DNA of 64,000 nt from Manihot esculenta (taxonomy: Eukaryota; Streptophyta; Magnoliopsida; Malpighiales; Euphorbiaceae). Made by a program: the position numbers and the translations under genes. The notes beneath the pieces are model-generated. The model was not told where the DNA came from. It was given only the letters and a program-made list of their open reading frames with translations, and searched no databases. Below are positions 26,808-39,895 of this stretch, one piece after another (position 1 is the stretch's first letter; each line of letters opens with the position of its first letter). The stretch lies in assembly GCF_001659605.2 (NCBI RefSeq), contig NC_035178.2, forward strand, positions 2,535,091-2,599,090, written 5' to 3'.

Positions 26808-26816
26808 TATATATTT
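26808..26816 (+). promoter_or_regulatory. Probable TATA box of GATL1
   Basis: TATATATTT lies about 110 bp upstream of the ATG at 26925, inside a pyrimidine-rich leader context. Motif and spacing only. Confidence 0.5.
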
Positions 26817-26924
26817 TTACATTTCTAATAAACTAAATCTAATTCAATAATTAAACTCTTAACCCAAATCTACATACCCACATAAAAACTCAAACATCTT
26901 CACCTAAGAAACCAAAACTCTCCA

Positions 26925-27992
26925 ATGCTTAGACTCCTCACTCTTCAACTCCTCCTCCTCCTCCTCTTCTCTCACCTTTTAACCACCAATGCCACCGCCA
27001 CCGCCATTACTCAACAGTTCAAAGAAGCTCCACAGTTCTATAACTCCCCAGATTGCCCTTCTTTTGATCAAGATGAGAGTGATTCAGAATCGGACGGTGA
27101 AGGCACCATCTTTTGCTCCGATCAAGCAGTCCATGTAGCAATGACTCTAGATACAGCATATATACGTGGTTCCATGGCGGCAATTCTCTCTGTTCTTCAA
27201 CACTCCTCTTGTCCCCAGAATGTTGCCTTCCATTTCGTAGCTTCTGCTTCTGCCAACGCCTCTCTCCTGCGCACCACCATCTCCTCCTCCTTCCCTTACC
27301 TCAATTTCCGAGTTTACACATTCGATGACTCGTCCGTGTCAAGACTCATCTCCACCTCTATCCGTTCTGCACTAGATTGCCCATTAAATTATGCTCGAAG
27401 CTACTTGGCCAATATCCTTCCTTTATGCGTTCGCCGAGTTGTCTACCTTGACTCAGACCTCGTCCTCGTCGATGACATTGCAAAGCTCGCCGCTACTCCA
27501 CTGGGTGAAAAAACTATTCTTGCAGCTCCTGAATACTGCAATGCAAATTTCACTTCTTATTTCACACCAACTTTCTGGTCTAACCCTTCTCTATCACTCA
27601 CATTTGCGGATAGAAAAGCTTGTTACTTTAATACTGGAGTTATGGTCATCGATCTCGATCGATGGAGGGCAGGAGACTACACTACCAAGATCGAAGAATG
27701 GATGGAGCTGCAAAAGAGAATGAGAATATACGAACTGGGGTCTTTGCCACCATTCTTGCTGGTTTTTGCAGGGAATATTGTACCTGTTGATCACCGGTGG
27801 AACCAGCACGGGCTCGGCGGTGATAATTTTAGAGGTCTCTGTAGGGATTTACATCCGGGTCCTGTTAGTCTCTTGCATTGGAGCGGTAAAGGGAAGCCAT
27901 GGGCTAGACTCGACGCTAACCGGCCATGTCCTTTGGATGCTCTATGGGCTCCATACGATCTCTTGCAAACTCCCTTTGCGTTGGATTCTTGA
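26925..27992 (+). CDS. GATL1: Galacturonosyltransferase-like 1 (PARVUS/GLZ1), GT8 family
   Basis: An intronless 355-residue protein, the expected length and structure for GATL genes. A Leu-rich N-terminal segment (residues 1-20) acts as signal or anchor for the secretory pathway. The GT8 domain starts near VHVAMTLD (69-76). The metal-binding DxD motif is YLDSD (D176, D178), and the conserved C-terminal HWSGKGKPW lies near 318-326. The family-specific segments [30 protein letters not shown] and the terminal PFALDS match my memory of Arabidopsis GATL1/PARVUS (At1g19300) closely. PARVUS is needed to make the xylan reducing-end tetrasaccharide during secondary wall formation. A short acidic run ([10 protein letters not shown]) replaces a shorter acidic stretch in the Arabidopsis protein. 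Confidence 0.95.
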   Translation: MLRLLTLQLLLLLLFSHLLTTNATATAITQQFKEAPQFYNSPDCPSFDQDESDSESDGEGTIFCSDQAVHVAMTLDTAYIRGSMAAILSVLQHSSCPQNVAFHFVASASANASLLRTTISSSFPYLNFRVYTFDDSSVSRLISTSIRSALDCPLNYARSYLANILPLCVRRVVYLDSDLVLVDDIAKLAATPLGEKTILAAPEYCNANFTSYFTPTFWSNPSLSLTFADRKACYFNTGVMVIDLDRWRAGDYTTKIEEWMELQKRMRIYELGSLPPFLLVFAGNIVPVDHRWNQHGLGGDNFRGLCRDLHPGPVSLLHWSGKGKPWARLDANRPCPLDALWAPYDLLQTPFALDS

Positions 27993-29118
27993 AGACATAT
28001 AGAAACAGCCTATATATGCTGCTCTTTCCGGAATCTGGCCGTCGGCACAGCACAGAGAAGAGGGAGGGATCTGAAACAGATGAAGATGATATATATACAG
28101 ATATGTTACAGTTTCCAAGTTTTAATTAGGTAAGTTTCTTCTGTAGATGATTATAGAGGTGTTCATATACATCTATGAAGAATGTTGAAATTATCATCAC
28201 TTGAATGGTACAGAGAAGGAAAAATTTTACTGCCTTTCAAATAAGGAAGAACCCAGAAAAGAGAGAAGGGGGGATTCATGAACTTCCGCCATAGCTGGTC
28301 AATTAATTGTATCAAAGAGAGCTGTTTTGCGTAGTTTCATGAATCATTATTTTGTTTAATAAGAATAATCTAAATATTTTCTGTAATTCCTTTTTTTTTT
28401 CCTAATATAAATTCGATGGTTATGTATCATTAATTATATGGATGCTTTATACATAGATTTTTTTTTTTGGAGCAGGAAGCATGAATAATTAATGATTTTG
28501 TATAATTAAAATAAAAATTAATATATATTTTTCTTGGAAAATTTCTAGGTCCTGCAACTAAAATCTATCTCTACTGCATTTACCGTACATGTTTTTTTGT
28601 ACTTGTTTTTTACTGTATGTAATATTTGAGCTGTGCACTATTTTTCCTTTTTAATATCATTTACTACTTTTGAAATTAAACAAATTCCAGGAATATCTTC
28701 TGAACTATGCTATAATTTAAATGGGAAATGAAGAGTTGCCAACTGAGCAATGCCTTTTCTCATCAATCATTCCTATACTATACTATAGAATGGTTCATGC
28801 CAGCTCTTGCTGATAATTACCTCCAATAAAAATAATATTATATATATTAATTTTAGTCGATGAAGATTTTTTCCAATCCAAAAGCTTACCAAATATAAAA
28901 ATTAATTAGATTGAATACCCAATTAATGAATTAATTCTTGAATTTCTAGATCCCAAAATCATCGTTTTTCTTAAACATATATATAAAACTGAATTTAGTA
29001 AAAATAGTACTAAAATTGTCAACTGAGCAACGACTTTGAATATGCCATAGCCATGCCACCCTGTATGAATACATAATTTTTAATTTATAAAAATTTGAAG
29101 TAATAAAAAATGAATTAC

Positions 29119-29141
29119 AATAATAATAATAATAATAATAA
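29119..29141. repeat. (AAT)n microsatellite
   Basis: About seven tandem AAT units. Confidence 0.9.
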
Positions 29142-31129
29142 AAAGTGTCGGTAGGGCAAAGGAATGAACATAGGGACATAGGGGTGGGTAACTGTGTGAG
29201 TGACGCGTGTCAGACATTGAAGAAGAATCTAAATTAGCTAAGTCTATGCATGTGTACCCTACTTTCTGTTTTTCGGTTCTCAAACTCTTTGGATATGAAG
29301 ATATGCCCCTTAACTTATCTCCCTCCTTTTCGATTTAATTTCACTCACATCCCTTATTTTATCATTTTATTTCTGTATTATCTCTCAATTCTTTTTCTTT
29401 TTGCATAAAAAATAAATTTAAATATTAAAAATATTAATCGAATTTAGGTTTGAATAGTGTAATTTTTCCAATATCCTACATATTGTCATATTTATAAGCA
29501 GTTATATCAATAAGGTATTTTTATGCATCAATCCCATTAACTTTGGCTAAGATAGAAAATAGTAAATAAGATCAAACCATTAATTTCAATTTCTAAACAG
29601 AAACAAAGAAAAACACTCGAAATTAACTCATATAAGAGATTTACAATGTTAAAGTCCATAATTCATATTTTAAAAAAAAAAAAAAAAATTCTAGAACTTG
29701 AATAAATCTAATTTCAAGTACATCTATATCGTTGTACCACATCGGACAATATACACAATAATAAGACAAACATACTTGAATTTAAATTTACAAATTTAAT
29801 TTACTAACTCGGGAATAAATAATAATTATTATTATAATAGGTATTAGTAGACTATGTTCAATTTTTTAATAGACAATTTATTGATTTGTTTTAAGAGAAT
29901 ATTAATAGAGATAAGAAACCCTTTATCTCAATCTTAGAACATAGAGTTGAAATTGGAATGGATTTGGTTGGTAAGTTTAGTCCAATTTTTAAAGCAGAAA
30001 GCCAACGGAATTTGAATACGACAGAGTAATTATATTGGCTGAATGGTACACCACTTGGTGAAAAGAAATTCCTTTTCTTGAATTTTAAATACATGAAATA
30101 AATAAATAAATAAATAGTATAAAGGATATTATTATTATTCTTCTCCTTTAGACTTTCCAGATAAATGAGTGAAAAAGGAACAAAGAAAAATCATAGAGAA
30201 CGCGTTTTCTAAAGGAATGCGCGTTTACATAAGCAACCAGGACATCGTGGATGCCCATTTTTTGTTTTTGTTTTTGTTTTTATTTTCTTTTTTCCACTTT
30301 CTTTAATTATTGAATCAGTTCGTCTGACCAGTGTCTGGTTCGGACCTAACCGGCAATTTTAGTTTGAAGTCTAAAGGGATTAAAACATTTTTTATTTTAA
30401 TTTTAATTGATTTTGATTTCAATTTATATCGATATGATTTTTGTTTGACTTTTAATTAAGCCTCGACGTAAGAGATTATTAAAAATTATTTACATTGTTG
30501 TTTGAGGAGAAAAATATTATTAACAATATAATATTTAAAAATATATTTTAAATTTAACTTTATATTAAACTTATTCTATTATTAAATAACTTCAAAATTA
30601 TATTCCTCAAAATATCTAAAGTAATATATATATATATATATATTTTTATATAGCTATCAAGCATAAAGCAAACAGGACAACCCATCTGAAAGTAGGTAAG
30701 CCTATGCCTCTTTCATTCAGTATCAGTTCACACCATACCAAATTTCCTAATTCTTCCATGCCTACAAGGTTTAAAAGCAAAGATGAAAAAGGAAGTTACG
30801 TATTTTAGGAGAAAGAAGAAGAAGAAGGAGGAATGAGTTAATATTTATTTTATTATTATATTATATTATTTAATTAAATGAGTAGTTATTCACACATTGC
30901 ATTATCAATGTTATTTTCAATTTTTAGGCTTCCTTCCAAAAGACTTCTCTGTTAGAAAGGTTTAGTATTATTACAGAGAATTTGGCTCCTTCCTCTTCAA
31001 GCCTAGACAGATAGAGTTAGGTTCTAAAAATAAGTAGAGTTTGATCTTCAAGTTGACTAATTATATAATAATGGAGAGCACTAAAAAACAATATTCCATT
31101 CGGTACAAAATTAAAATCAAGGATATAAG

Positions 31130-31560
31130 GTGAGTGTGGTTTTGAATAATTGAGTTTGACATCCATCAAAATTTTTTGAATTCAAATTAAACTCAAAATC
31201 GACTTTTTCAAATTCTAAATGAATATCAATTAAAAGACAAGTCTACTTCGATCGCTTAATAAATTTTGAACAATATGATTTATTTATGATCTTAATAAAT
31301 TTTAGATTAAATAATTAATTTAAAATTAAATAACTTAGTTAAATAAAATTATTTCTAAATTAAATCATGAACCTACTAATCAAATAAATTTTCAAATTTT
31401 AATAAACTAAATAGCTGCAATTTTAAATTTATTCGTTTATTATACAAACCTTTAGATTCATTTTAAAAATCGATTTAAGTCTCGATTGGACTCAAATCGA
31501 GCCTAATCAGCTTTGATTGAGCTACTCCTCGAATAGCTCAAAACAACCTAATTCATTTGA
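31130..31560. repeat. Degenerate repeat resembling the LPAT-intron MITE
   Basis: AT-rich sequence with scattered AACTCAAAATCGA, AATCGAGCC and AGCTCAAAAC-type words of the kind found in the MITE at 11591-12180. The ends are not clear. It is probably an old, decayed relative. Confidence 0.3.
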
Positions 31561-31639
31561 TAAGTTTTTATTATTTATAGAGAGTAAAATCCAATATTTA
31601 AACTAAGGAAATGTATGCTGCAAAGAGTACAGTATAATT

Positions 31640-32150
31640 CCTCCTTAATAACTATCGGGTCTCGCACACCTTTAGACTGAATCAGAGTCCACAAAAACAG
31701 ACCAGACCTTGAGCTCGAAAGGCCCCTAGACAGGCCTGTTCAGTGGCTTCAACCCAGGATTTAGCATGAAAGATAGGTCAGGTCGTTTGCGAGCCCAAAC
31801 CCAGTAAAGAAGAGATCGGCCCAAAAAGGAGACATGGGGAGAGATGAGCAAGTCCCGTCCTTTCATAGCCCTATTTACATGCGCAATGGAAAAAATTAAA
31901 TGGCCGCCTAACATAGATATGGCAACTGATGATACGGGCCCGCCTGACAGAGACAAACATCACTGTAGCAGAAAGGCCGTTAGGCGCCACTGGCAAGCAA
32001 GAAGAAAAGAATAAAAGGAAAGAAATACCCCTAAAAGGATCAAGTTTACACACACAAAAATTTTATTCTCTGAATCTCCGAACATCACTCCTCAAATTCC
32101 ATACTTCTTCTGTCTTCTTCCCTCTAACCAATTCCCCCTTTTGGTTTGAA
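31640..32150. mobile_element. GC-richer block, possible LTR-type transposon fragment
   Basis: This block stands out from AT-rich flanks. It contains ACGGGCCCGCCTGACAG, GGCCGTTAGGCGCC and an AATAAAAGGAAAGAAATACC stretch followed by a CT-rich segment, the kind of layout seen at the 3' end of an LTR. I found no paired copy, target duplication or coding domain, so this is only a suggestion. Confidence 0.25.
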
Positions 32151-35100
32151 CAAGTAGACTTGGGTTTTCTTTAATGGGTTTAGAACAATCATTTTCAGAG
32201 AATTAAGAAAGTTTTAAAGGACCATCTTGCAGTTCAAGTTCTTGTAATGATGCTGTTACATATCACCATTCAGCTTCACATGTAATGTATGTAGTGAATG
32301 GCAGTGATTTCTCTTCCTTCAATTATGTTTAATGATTTTTAATGAGTCATGACACGTGGTGCTATCTCATTTATCTCTTACATAATCCTTATTAAATTTC
32401 ACTTTCACATGTCTAATAAAGTCCAAAAACTTTAATTTCAAGATACAACATCAGGGTCCATCTGTATTTATGTAATTTCTATTGTCATGATTCATTCTAA
32501 ATCTACATTATTTTTATAACCTTTCCCTCTACCCTTGTCTTATAATTTGAGCAACTTCAGTTTAACCAATGAAAGAGAGAGAGAAAAAAAACTGGTCAAT
32601 TCAAGTCTCAGTTTTTCATTTTCAATTGCTACAGAATTCTATTATATTTCAGGGGTGGCAAATCAGAATAGACTGACGTGTTTCATGCTTCCTAGCCAGG
32701 CAAAAGGCACAACTTACTGTCTTATTTCATATGTAATTACCTAAAATCCTAAGAAAACACTGCAATTAGCTGCAACATACCTTTCTAACCAACCATCTGA
32801 TGCGTTTGAAATTTACACATATGTACATTATGGTAAGTTCTTTAGTTAAAAAATAAAAGGTTGCTGTGTCTTGCACGCAGGCACACCTTTCAGCTTATTA
32901 TTTTAATACATTGTGGTTGGGGGAGGAAAATGAGACCACTCATGCCCATATCAAATTATATCAAATGGGAATCACATCTTAATTAACAACTAATTTTATG
33001 CTTCATTATGCAATCTCGCTCTGAAAAGTCCACTTGAAATCATCTTTAACATAGTTTATGAAGTAGTTTTCAATTTATATCATTTCAAGAAAATCTTGCT
33101 TCAAAATGCCGCAGTAATTAATTTTATATTTGCTTCCAAAGTAAAAATACATGACCAAGCTTTTTTTAAAAAATAATTAGAAAAAGGACCAGGTGAAATT
33201 ACTATAGACTTACTTCATGATCTGCTATCCTTTTGCCATGGAATTTTCAACCATTAAGCATAACACCACTGCTGATATTAACCTGCCAAGAATTATAAAA
33301 ATATCATGAGAATTGACTTTAATATCAAAAGGATTAATATCATGAGAATTGATTGAGTTTTACACTTACCGAGTTCGAGAATTCAAAGATAATCCAAGGC
33401 ATTAAACCTTTTTTTTCTTTTTTCTGAAACTTTTTATGCCTTCAGATAGTGACGGCCATCAATTTTCCTGGAAGTCACTATGGATTGCATCTCAATTGAC
33501 AGTGATAGATCAACTATGTATACAGTACTTAGAAGAAAGGTTTATTTCGTAGCTGTTAAACTCTTGTTTCTTATAGGCCGGATTTCATGTCTCATAAATG
33601 TAAATCTCATTAGAATAAAAATTTCCTATAATCACATATATTATTCAACTATATGCAAAAGAGAGGATGAAACATCAGCATCTACATGTTCTTACATTAG
33701 AAGCCTCCTATACCTTAGACAAAGCGTACCTTACAAAATATATACATAAAGTGCTCCACGTTTGATCTTGTACTAGTTCTAAGATTTTCTTGTAATCATA
33801 ATACCGATAATTTAACATCTACATGCACCTTTCTTGGTCGGCTTTTGGTTTCTGTCTAGTCGTGGGACCAAATACCTTCTATGGTTCAATTTATCATTAA
33901 TATTATTGAAAAATGTCTTTCAGACATAACCAAAATGTGCTTTTTTTATTATTATTTAAGACATTTCTATGTTTCACTAATGAAAATTTATTAAATTTAG
34001 TTAAAAAATTATAATTAAGGTATTTAACGTTTGACTTTCTATATATACATATATATACACAATCCAAATATCAGGGTGGAATGTGAAAGTATTGTTGAAA
34101 TACAGCATACATTAACAACAATCTTAGAAAAATGTTCTATGATTATTTGTAGCATCGGTATCAGGTATTCCTCTATGACGCCTAAAGGTTTAGTTAGTGT
34201 TCAGAAAGTCATTTGTGTCTCTCTTTCGTGGGGTCAATGACAAGCATCGTGAAACTAAAGAGATATAATTTAAAAGTGCTCATTTTATGCAATTTCAGCC
34301 TATAATAATATATATACATATATATTTTAATGCTTTACAGCCTGCTTCTTTCAATTAGAATGTACTCCATTTGATACATCATCTGTGGCCACAATATAAC
34401 AAGTAAACTATATATATACACACATATATACACAATAATATAGCAAGTATTTAGCATTACAACATAATGAAAATGATTATAATGACAGTCTTAAGATGAT
34501 GATGGCCCTAAAGGAATCTTCAACATTCCAAGCAATAAATTACAGAGCTTTAGCTTCCGCTGTAACTTCAAAAACAAAGGAACATAAAACTGCACATAGC
34601 TTTTTTCTGTGTCTTATCTTTACCACTTTATTATTGGGTCATTGTGCTGCACTAATCTTATATTGATCTTATGCCCAACAAGTGAATCGGGTGATTAGCT
34701 ACTTCATTCAGTGAATGGCTATAACCATATACTGCAAGTTCTAGTTTTGGTTTAATAATAAACAAAATACAGTATGTCACAAAAGCCATTATCCATCAGC
34801 CTTTTTAGCTTCCGTCCATTAGGGCCTTTATGGGCAGAATGCGTTATAATCCATTGGCAAAATGCATTATATTTCACAAAAGTGGCATGTCATCTTTATT
34901 CAAGTTTTGTTCTTTTTTTTTTTTTGAAATATTATTCAAGTTTAACTTATGAAGTAGGAAAAGCTTGAAAGTTCAAGAGGAATTCAACGATATATTTGCA
35001 TCAAAATTTCCTGTGTTGATCCATAGTTTCTCTTTACTTTTTTATCATATAAAGAACACGTTTTGAGTATTTAAGAATCCTAGAAAGAGTTACCTGGCTA

Positions 35101-35879
35101 GGATGCACGCTGAGACAAATCGTGTATCATCAAGCGTACAGTATGTCAGTGTCCCCAGGAATGGGCTCATATCCAGGCTATCATGCAAATGATAGTGAAG
35201 CAACATTCTTTTTCATCTCCAGGCATGGGCCTTAAACAGTGGCCCAAGTCTTGAGCACCGGATTTCGTTGATCTAGTACATGATGGTGTGCTCTAGCCTC
35301 TAGGTGGCTTTCTTTTTGTCCCAAACAAGCACCTACAATAAGAATTAAAATTCTCACTAGGGCGAAGACACAAGTTAAATTACAAAACCATGGTCAAATA
35401 ATTCCTACAAGTCCATTTCCCAACCTGACTTCAACCCTCTCCCGCTCGATTAAATGAACCAAATAAACTTGGGAAAAGGGGCAATATTTTTTATTAACAC
35501 CAGACACAGCTTCGAAGGTTAGCAGCAATCCAAGAGCATATTCAATTAGCGCAAACAAGAAATGTATATAATAGCACTTGCAATTTGAACTCAATCCTTG
35601 CAGTCTTTCACTTCCTAATATATGAAATATAAGTCAGTATCCAGACTGAGACTATGAAAATATTTGTAGAACAAAACTCCCAAGATAAAACTAATTGATT
35701 GTCCTGCACCACTGAGACTAAATTCCAGAAAATATTTATCCGAACAAGAGACAAATATATATGTAATTATCATGCATATTACTTGAGCATCTAAGAGATA
35801 GATTAAACAAAACAACCATTTGAACAAATTCATAGTTCACTGAGAATTCATCAACACACAACTTTGACATAATACATAA

Positions 35880-38193
35880 ATTAGCGTTTTCAAGTGAATT
35901 TTAGTGAGACCTCCATGTCCGTCCACATTACCCAATTTACACAGACCATTCATTGGAGTATTGTATATAACCATGTTTAAAGCAAGACCAATTTCTTCGT
36001 CTCAACCCTCAAGATACAAGCTTCAATCACATTACCAGGAGCTGAACAGCCATGAATCAGAGTGCATATGCGAAATTATCTGGACTGCAGCCTCTAGGCA
36101 ACAAGCCTCAGAAATATTTTCTACTTGCAAGACCTGCAATAGCTATATTGTACACCACTCTGTTGGGTAGAGAAAAATTTCGAGCACTTTCGTCAAGAGC
36201 ATCTAAAATTTTCTGACTGTTGAGGCATCTATCATTTTGTTCTGGAACCTGTCAAAACTCTTACAATCTAGAAAAACATCAAATTCACTTCTGCAACAAC
36301 GTACTTGCGTCATCTATTCGTCCAAGTCAATAAAGGCTACTGACAATTTTGCTGCAAATTATGAAATTGGGAGCAAACCTCCTTTCAATCAATATTAAGA
36401 TATGCACTGAAGCTTTATCCAGTCTCTTCTCCTCACAACATCCAGCAATAAGGGCTCCATAAGTGAACAATCCCTTAATGCTCATCTCAGGAAGAAAAGC
36501 CATGACTTTACTTTTCCTTAACATAAAAAGTCCACAATAGAGAATTACAAAATTCAGTGGAAGGAGATATTGCTTCTTTTTTCCATATTCTCTTTAAAAT
36601 TAAAAGCTTCTTCAACATCCCTTGGTTTACAATACCCATCATTCAAGAGTTATATATGTTAATCCATCAGGTTCACATCTCAGTTCCTTCCTCCTCTTAA
36701 AAGTCACCTCTGTTTCAATCATTTTCTCCATCTCACACTTTCCTTTAAGCATTGTATGCACATTATTTCTGCCAAAACTACTTCCTAGAACATCATTTCA
36801 CAGGACCAAAGCCCTTGAAAAATCTCTCATTTTGAAGAGACCATCAAGCGAAGCACAATAGTTGACCTCACCAAGAGCTACACCTGTCTTAAGCATCAAA
36901 CGCCAAAGGTGCAAAGCATCCTTAAAGGCGTCCACATGGCATAATATCTTGAGAGGATTATTCTAGGTAACAACATTAGGTTCAGTTCCATCCTGAAGCA
37001 TTAATTTGCAAACACAGAAAGCCTTGCTGACAAGAACTCTACAGTATTCATCCATGGGGGTTACTACAACTACATGAATCTGGCTTTATTTCCCACCCCG
37101 CGTACTAGTTTACAACCTGTCTGCCTCACAAACTTGGACCATTTTTATGATGCCCATTTTATCAGTAAGTTGCAAATAAATTCGTCTTCAATCCTATGTT
37201 TAACATCTCATCTCAATCGTCCAATTCACTAGCTTCATGTTACCCATCTATCAGCATCCACAAGAACATTCATTCAAGACCACAACCTCCTGTTTCTCCA
37301 TCTGTTCCGCTTCCTCCAACTCATATTGTCTACGATAACCTTTTAGCAATAAAGTAAATATGAACTTCTTTTTCGTAATCTCCGTTTCACCCATCAATCT
37401 CAAAACCTTTTTGGTTCTTTCAATATCTCCTAGACTACCACACTCATCAATCAAGCAATTGTGAGTCACCACATTCAATTGAAGACCTATATTCTCCTTT
37501 CCTTGAAAATCCACAGCTATATCGTCTATCCGCTCCTTACAGTACTCGCTAACCATAATGGCAGAAGTAAAAACATCGGGCACGATCTGTAAGCTATTCA
37601 TTTGATCATAAACGAGCCCTGAAGTGTCAATTGACCTCTTCGAACCAAACTACTCAACAAACTACTACGCTACCGCACCTTCCATTATTATTAAACAAAT
37701 GCAGTGCATACTGTCATTCCCTTCTCAGTCTACACTTCCAAAATCACATAAAAAACAAAAGGCGGAAAAATAACTCCCAAACAACACAAAGAGTAGATAT
37801 TCTTACAAATTAAGGCCGACTAGTTCATTTGAAAAGGTATAGTCTCTTCGTACACTCAAGCTCAACACAAAATGTGAACAAGCTTGCAACGGTCTAAGAA
37901 ATGGTTGCTTCGAGGCCAATTTGAAGAAATTCAAGCAGGCAGTAGAAGAATAGAGTCGAGAACAACATCGGAGAAATCGAAGTTAAGGTAGTTGAGGGCA
38001 TCATGGCGACAAGGATAAGAAGGCGGGAGATCCCGTGGATGAGTTCTTGGCGGGTCTTCTGGTGGATTGATTTCCGTAAGCTGTGAGCAAGAAGGAGGGC
38101 GGTTTGGGAAGCACCTGAGCCTTGGGGGAGATTTTGAGGCAGATCATCACAGTTTCGAAATGGTATGGCATCTACGTAGATCGTAGAGTGCAC
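35880..38193 (-). pseudogene. Decayed P-class PPR pseudogene (At1g19290-like)
   Basis: Reading the minus strand, PPR-like segments appear in order but in different frames with stops between them. Near 38025-37920 is RHDALNYLNFDFSDVVLDSI, then after a frame change CLEFLQIGLEA. At 37601-37260 is PDVFTSAIM...LNVVTHNCLIDECGSLGDIERTKKVLRLM...EEAEQMEK. At 36470-36330 is FTYGALIAGCCEEKRLDKAS...ICSKIVSSLY. Near 36230-35910 lie KILDALDESARNFSLPN.VVYNIAIAGL, then LIHGC, and finally KLGNVDG. This order matches my memory of the putative mitochondrial PPR protein At1g19290. Multiple frameshifts and stops mean no full-length product. Its position beside GATL1 fits the syntenic locus. Confidence 0.85.
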
Positions 38194-38199
38194 ACTGTC

Positions 38200-38839
38200 G
38201 ATGGCGACAGCTCCTCCATTCCATGCTTTGGGTTTGCTGGTTGCTTCAGCCCTGGGCCGTAAAAGACATTACACGATATGTAGTGTTGGGTTTAACCCGC
38301 TCACCTTACCTGGACAAGTCGGCCCAAATATCAATTCAGACAGCCCATGATGTCTACAATTCACCTTACATTTCTTTTCCTTAATTTTATTTAATTATCA
38401 TCAAATTCCAGCTTCAAGTTTTCATAAATCTCCAAAAAAAAAAACTGTTTAACATATAATTTTAATTTTATAAAATTAATAGTTAATCAAATCAATCTTA
38501 ATGTATAACAATATTTATAAATATTATTTTATTTAATTTAAATATCCTTAATAATTTTTTTTATTTTCTATTATAACATTTTGTAAATATTTATTTTAGA
38601 TAATTTTAATATGTTACATTATTAATTTAGAAAGTATATAATGGAAACTATTAAAAATTTATATAAAATATTATTTTATATTATTAATATAAATTTAATA
38701 TAAAAAAATTAACCATTAAATCAAAATAATTAATTGGTATATAAATTTGACTAATAAATAAATAATATGCTAATTAAAATCTTTCCAAGTTTGTTGTTTA
38801 AATTTAAATTTATAATATTATATTGAATAAGGGTACATG
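38200..38839. other. AT-rich DNA flanking the retrotransposon
   Basis: Short upstream region of the PPR remnant followed by AT-rich sequence into which the LTR element inserted. No gene seen. Confidence 0.6.
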
Positions 38840-38844
38840 ATCGT
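38840..38844. repeat. Target-site duplication, left copy (ATCGT)
   Basis: ATCGT immediately precedes the TGTAATACCC start of the 5' LTR. The same five bases follow the 3' LTR at 48395-48399. Confidence 0.95.
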
Positions 38845-39023
38845 TGTAATACCCGGCTCGAGTCCGGCATCGGAATTCCTGTAGTCCGGTGGAATCTTGG
38901 GTGTCGGAACCCTCGAGAAGGGTAATGCATATGTTTTCCAAGGTATTTTCACTTGTTTTCATGTTTTGAAGTGTGAAAAGCATTGAGTTTTGAAAGAAAA
39001 GCAACAAGGGAGAAATGTAAAGG

Positions 39024-39895
39024 TTCGGCCGCCGAAGGTCACTTTCGGCCGCCGAACATTGCATGGTTGCGGCTTCACGTTCGGCTGCCGAAGGTGGTCT
39101 GGCCAGCCACCTATAAAAGGGCCAAAGGTCGGTGAGAGGAGGGTATTTTCTCCTCCACTTGCAGCCAGAGGTGAGTTTCAGCCTCTCCACGTTGACTTTC
39201 ATGTTTTTCATGATTTTCATCAAATCTTTCAAGAGTTTTAAGAGTTTTGGTGATTTATGAAGGGTTTGAGAAAAAGAAACAAGTTTTGAAGCTTGGAGCT
39301 TTGGAAGAGCTTTTCTTCATATCTCCACGTTAGGACCCTTCATCCTTACGTTGTGTAAGAGGTAAGTGAAGATCCTGAGCTTCTTTGATGATTTTGCAAG
39401 GTTTTATAAAGTTTGTATGGGTAGTATGCATGTTTAGGTTTAGGTGAGGTTTTGGTGATTTGTGGTGTTCCAGCATGTGTAAGTGTTATGTGCTATGTTT
39501 GTTTGGGGTTTTAGGGTAGTTTGAGACCCCTTTGGGCATATCTATGTGTATATGCTAGTTGGGAGTAGTTGCTATGCATGTTTGTAGGTTTTTGGGCAAA
39601 GTTTGCATGAAACAGAGCAGGGTTCTGTCCTTCGGGCAAAACCAGGTTCGGCCGCCGAAGGAAGGTTCGGCCGCCGAACCCTTTGTGGAGGCAGTTCGGC
39701 TGCCAAAGGTTGCCCCCGAAAGCAAGGCTTTCGGTTTAGAAAGAGCCTTTCGGCCGCCGAAAGAGGGAGTTCGGCCGCCGAAAGTGTGTGAGTTTCGTCT
39801 CTGGACGAGACCTTCGGCCGCCGAAGGTGCCGCCGCCGAACATGCATGAGTTTCATCTCTGGAGTGGGGTTTCGGCCGCCGAACCTGCCGCCGAA
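39024..39895. repeat. Array of TTCGGCCGCCGAA near-palindromes in the 5' LTR
   Basis: Eight exact copies start at 39024, 39044, 39647, 39666, 39749, 39770, 39813 and 39871. Variants lie at 39080 (TTCGGCTGCCGAA) and 39695 (TTCGGCTGCCAAA), and half-sites GCCGCCGAA at 39832 and 39887. Each has 6-nt inverted arms around one base and contains GCCGCC, the core of the ERF-bound GCC box. The same set recurs in the 3' LTR. Confidence 0.95.
39112..39119 (+). promoter_or_regulatory. TATA box of the retrotransposon LTR promoter
   Basis: TATAAAAG just downstream of the first palindrome group. It is the best core-promoter candidate, implying transcription (start of R) some 25-35 bp further on. The equivalent in the 3' LTR is at 46518-46525. 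Confidence 0.65.

Larger units (their letters stand above)
27993..35879. other. Intergenic region between GATL1 and the PPR pseudogene
   Basis: The left end holds the GATL1 3' UTR. The remainder is AT-rich with an (AAT)n tract (29119-29141), a (TA)n tract near 30630, an old repeat (about 31130-31560) and a GC-richer block (about 31640-32150). The segment 35090-35350 is less AT-rich but I cannot assign it. No intact gene is supported. Confidence 0.55.

Noticed and set aside
37894..38193. A 99-residue open frame as an independent small protein
   Set aside because: It contains out-of-frame PPR gene sequence (RHDALNYLNFDFSD in another frame) and belongs to the pseudogene.
39024..39895. Repeat array that could be mistaken for a CRISPR-like array
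   Set aside because: The 13-bp units have irregular spacing, lie inside a eukaryotic LTR, and have no spacer structure or associated cas genes.
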